Under the pieces are notes generated by a model. That model searched no databases. It had not been told where the DNA came from and saw only the letters and a list, made by a program, of their open reading frames with translations. This document shows, piece by piece, positions 4,993-6,298 of a DNA stretch of 6,298 nucleotides. The stretch lies in NCBI GenBank assembly GCA_021828925.1, contig JAJZCT010000211.1:1-6298 (forward strand), in the 5' to 3' direction. Made by a program: the position numbers and the translations under genes. The stretch comes from Planctomycetota bacterium. Its GTDB lineage: Bacteria; Planctomycetota; Phycisphaerae; WQYP01. Numbering within the stretch: position 1 is the stretch's first letter; each line of letters begins with the position of its first letter.

Positions 4993-6298
4993 TTAGTGCG
5001 ATACGGGCGTTCCAAGAAGTCGGCCGACTTCATCCAACTTCTTTTTCATGGTTTCCGCCGTATTGGCTTCCAGATTCAACCGCAGCAATGGCTCAGTATT
5101 GCTCTTGCGGACGTTAAACCACCATGTGTCATATTCTACCGTAATGCCGTCAAGATAATCGATGGAAGCGTCTTTATAGGTTTGGGCCAGCCGGGCGATG
5201 GCCGCATCCTTGTCGGAAACTTCATAGTTTATTTCGCCACTGCTGTGCCAGCGCAGCAAGGGCTTAAGCACGTGGCTTACGGGAGTGTCATACCGTGAAA
5301 GCACCGAGAGCATACAGGCAAAGGCGATTGCGCCGCTGTCACAGTTAAAGTTATCCCGGAAATAAAAATGCCCCGACAGTTCGCCGCCGAAGACCCCTTT
5401 GCTGTCGGCGAGAGATTTTTTCATAAACGCATGGCCCACGCGCTCACGCCGGGGCACACCGCCGGCATTTTGAATTTCCTCTTTCACCACACGGCTGGAG
5501 CGCAGATCATACACCACCGCCGCCCCCGGATTGGCTTTCAGGAAATCTTTCGCTAAAAGTGCCGTGGCGATGTCACAGCGTATGATGCGAGCCTGTTCAT
5601 CCACAAATATGCACCGATCGGCATCACCGTCGAAACATACGCCTAAATCCGCGGCGTTGGAAAGTACGGATTCCTGCAACTGCCGCAGATTAGCATCCAC
5701 CAGCGGATTAGGCTCATGCTTAAATGAGCCGGTGATTTCCATATTGATGGGAATGATGTTCAAATTGGGCTGATCCATGAAAATGTCGGGGATAAATTTT
5801 CCCGCCATGCCATTGCCCGCGTCCACCACAACCTTCAGCGGACGCGCCAGTTTCAGGAAACGCAGCACATGGCCTTTGTAGGGAAGCTTCAGATCCATGT
5901 GTTCGACGGCACCGAACTGGGCGGGAGGATTTTTTCGCATCGAAAATACCAACCGCTTAATTTCCTGCAGGCCGGTATTTTCACCAATGGGCCGCGCGTG
6001 AACGCCGCTGATTTTAAAACCGTTATACTGCGCGGGATTATGCGAAGCGGTCGTTTGAATTCCGCCGCAGCAGCCCAGGTGATTAATGGCAAAATAAATT
6101 TCCGGGGTGTCGATCATGCCGATATCAATACAACCCGTGCCGGTGGACCGAATCCCTTCAATCAGGGCTTGACTAAGCGAGGGGCTGCTAAGGCGCATAT
6201 CCCGCCCGACAATGACCATATTTTTTCGCGGATCCGCCTTGTCCAGCCCGGTGAGATTCATTCGCATGAACTGGGCGCAGGCGTAGCCGATTTTCCAG
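4993..6298 (-). CDS. Phosphomannomutase/phosphoglucomutase (alpha-D-phosphohexomutase), 5' end outside window
   Basis: This cytoplasmic enzyme converts mannose-6-phosphate or glucose-6-phosphate to the 1-phosphate, which feeds nucleotide-sugar and envelope polysaccharide synthesis. About 434 residues are visible. The frame runs through the right edge (IGYACAQF precedes the first internal Met at 6267), so roughly the first 25-35 residues, including the usual YDIRG segment, are missing. Numbered from that internal Met, it has GRDMRLSSP (21-29), the phosphoserine loop TASHNP (S75), the Mg2+ loop DGDADR (213-218), the sugar-specificity loop GELSGH (295-300) and the phosphate-binding loop RKSNTEPLLRL (387-397). 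All four domains of the family are complete in their key residues. The sugar loop fits the dual PMM/PGM type (AlgC/ManB-like) rather than phosphoglucosamine mutase. The Met at 6267 is within domain 1 and is not the true start. It is first in line with dacB and the amidohydrolase, all on the minus strand. Confidence 0.93.
   Translation of the reverse strand, partial: WKIGYACAQFMRMNLTGLDKADPRKNMVIVGRDMRLSSPSLSQALIEGIRSTGTGCIDIGMIDTPEIYFAINHLGCCGGIQTTASHNPAQYNGFKISGVHARPIGENTGLQEIKRLVFSMRKNPPAQFGAVEHMDLKLPYKGHVLRFLKLARPLKVVVDAGNGMAGKFIPDIFMDQPNLNIIPINMEITGSFKHEPNPLVDANLRQLQESVLSNAADLGVCFDGDADRCIFVDEQARIIRCDIATALLAKDFLKANPGAAVVYDLRSSRVVKEEIQNAGGVPRRERVGHAFMKKSLADSKGVFGGELSGHFYFRDNFNCDSGAIAFACMLSVLSRYDTPVSHVLKPLLRWHSSGEINYEVSDKDAAIARLAQTYKDASIDYLDGITVEYDTWWFNVRKSNTEPLLRLNLEANTAETMKKKLDEVGRLLGTPVSH

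Noticed and set aside
1..6298. tRNA, rRNA, insertion sequence, CRISPR array or phage element
   Set aside because: No cloverleaf, terminal inverted repeats, transposase motifs or regularly spaced repeats were seen on either strand.

Overview
The window reads as a stretch of ordinary bacterial chromosome with five protein-coding regions, two of them cut by the window edges. There are no RNA genes, mobile elements or CRISPR arrays that I can support. GC content looks slightly above half by eye (not counted). A periplasmic PBP4-type carboxypeptidase, a metallophosphatase of the LpxH superfamily and a truncated AraC-type regulator suggest a bacterium with a murein wall and probably an outer membrane. 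The style of the proteins would fit Planctomycetota (for example Phycisphaerae), but that is a tentative impression.

Layout. On the plus strand, bases 1-134 hold the last 43 residues of an AraC/XylR-family activator. A 220-base gap (135-354) with repeated TTGATT hexamers follows. Next come a calcineurin-like metallophosphoesterase (355-1296) and, after 157 bases, a small seven-cysteine YkgJ-type protein (1454-1984). On the minus strand, read from the right edge, are a phosphomannomutase/phosphoglucomutase lacking its first residues (6298-4993), a secreted D-Ala-D-Ala carboxypeptidase/endopeptidase (4868-3414) and an amidohydrolase of the cytosine/guanine/adenosine-deaminase type (3382-2054). 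The two convoys converge on a 69-base gap that holds a GC-rich bulged hairpin, a likely bidirectional terminator.

How the genes may work together. The minus-strand genes look like a partly co-transcribed run. The hexose-phosphate mutase supplies sugar-1-phosphates for envelope polysaccharide, the carboxypeptidase trims murein in the periplasm, and the amidohydrolase, only 31 bases downstream, is a cytoplasmic deaminase/hydrolase of unknown substrate. The plus-strand metallophosphatase resembles LpxH-type UDP-diacylglucosamine pyrophosphatases but lacks their Arg signature, so lipid A synthesis is only a possibility.

Points worth a second look. Both plus-strand genes have a TANNNT box exactly six bases before their ATG and no Shine-Dalgarno, which suggests leaderless transcripts, whereas the two internal minus-strand genes have clear Shine-Dalgarno sequences. 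The carboxypeptidase carries KDG where the family has KTG. I see no evidence of an undescribed multi-gene system here.
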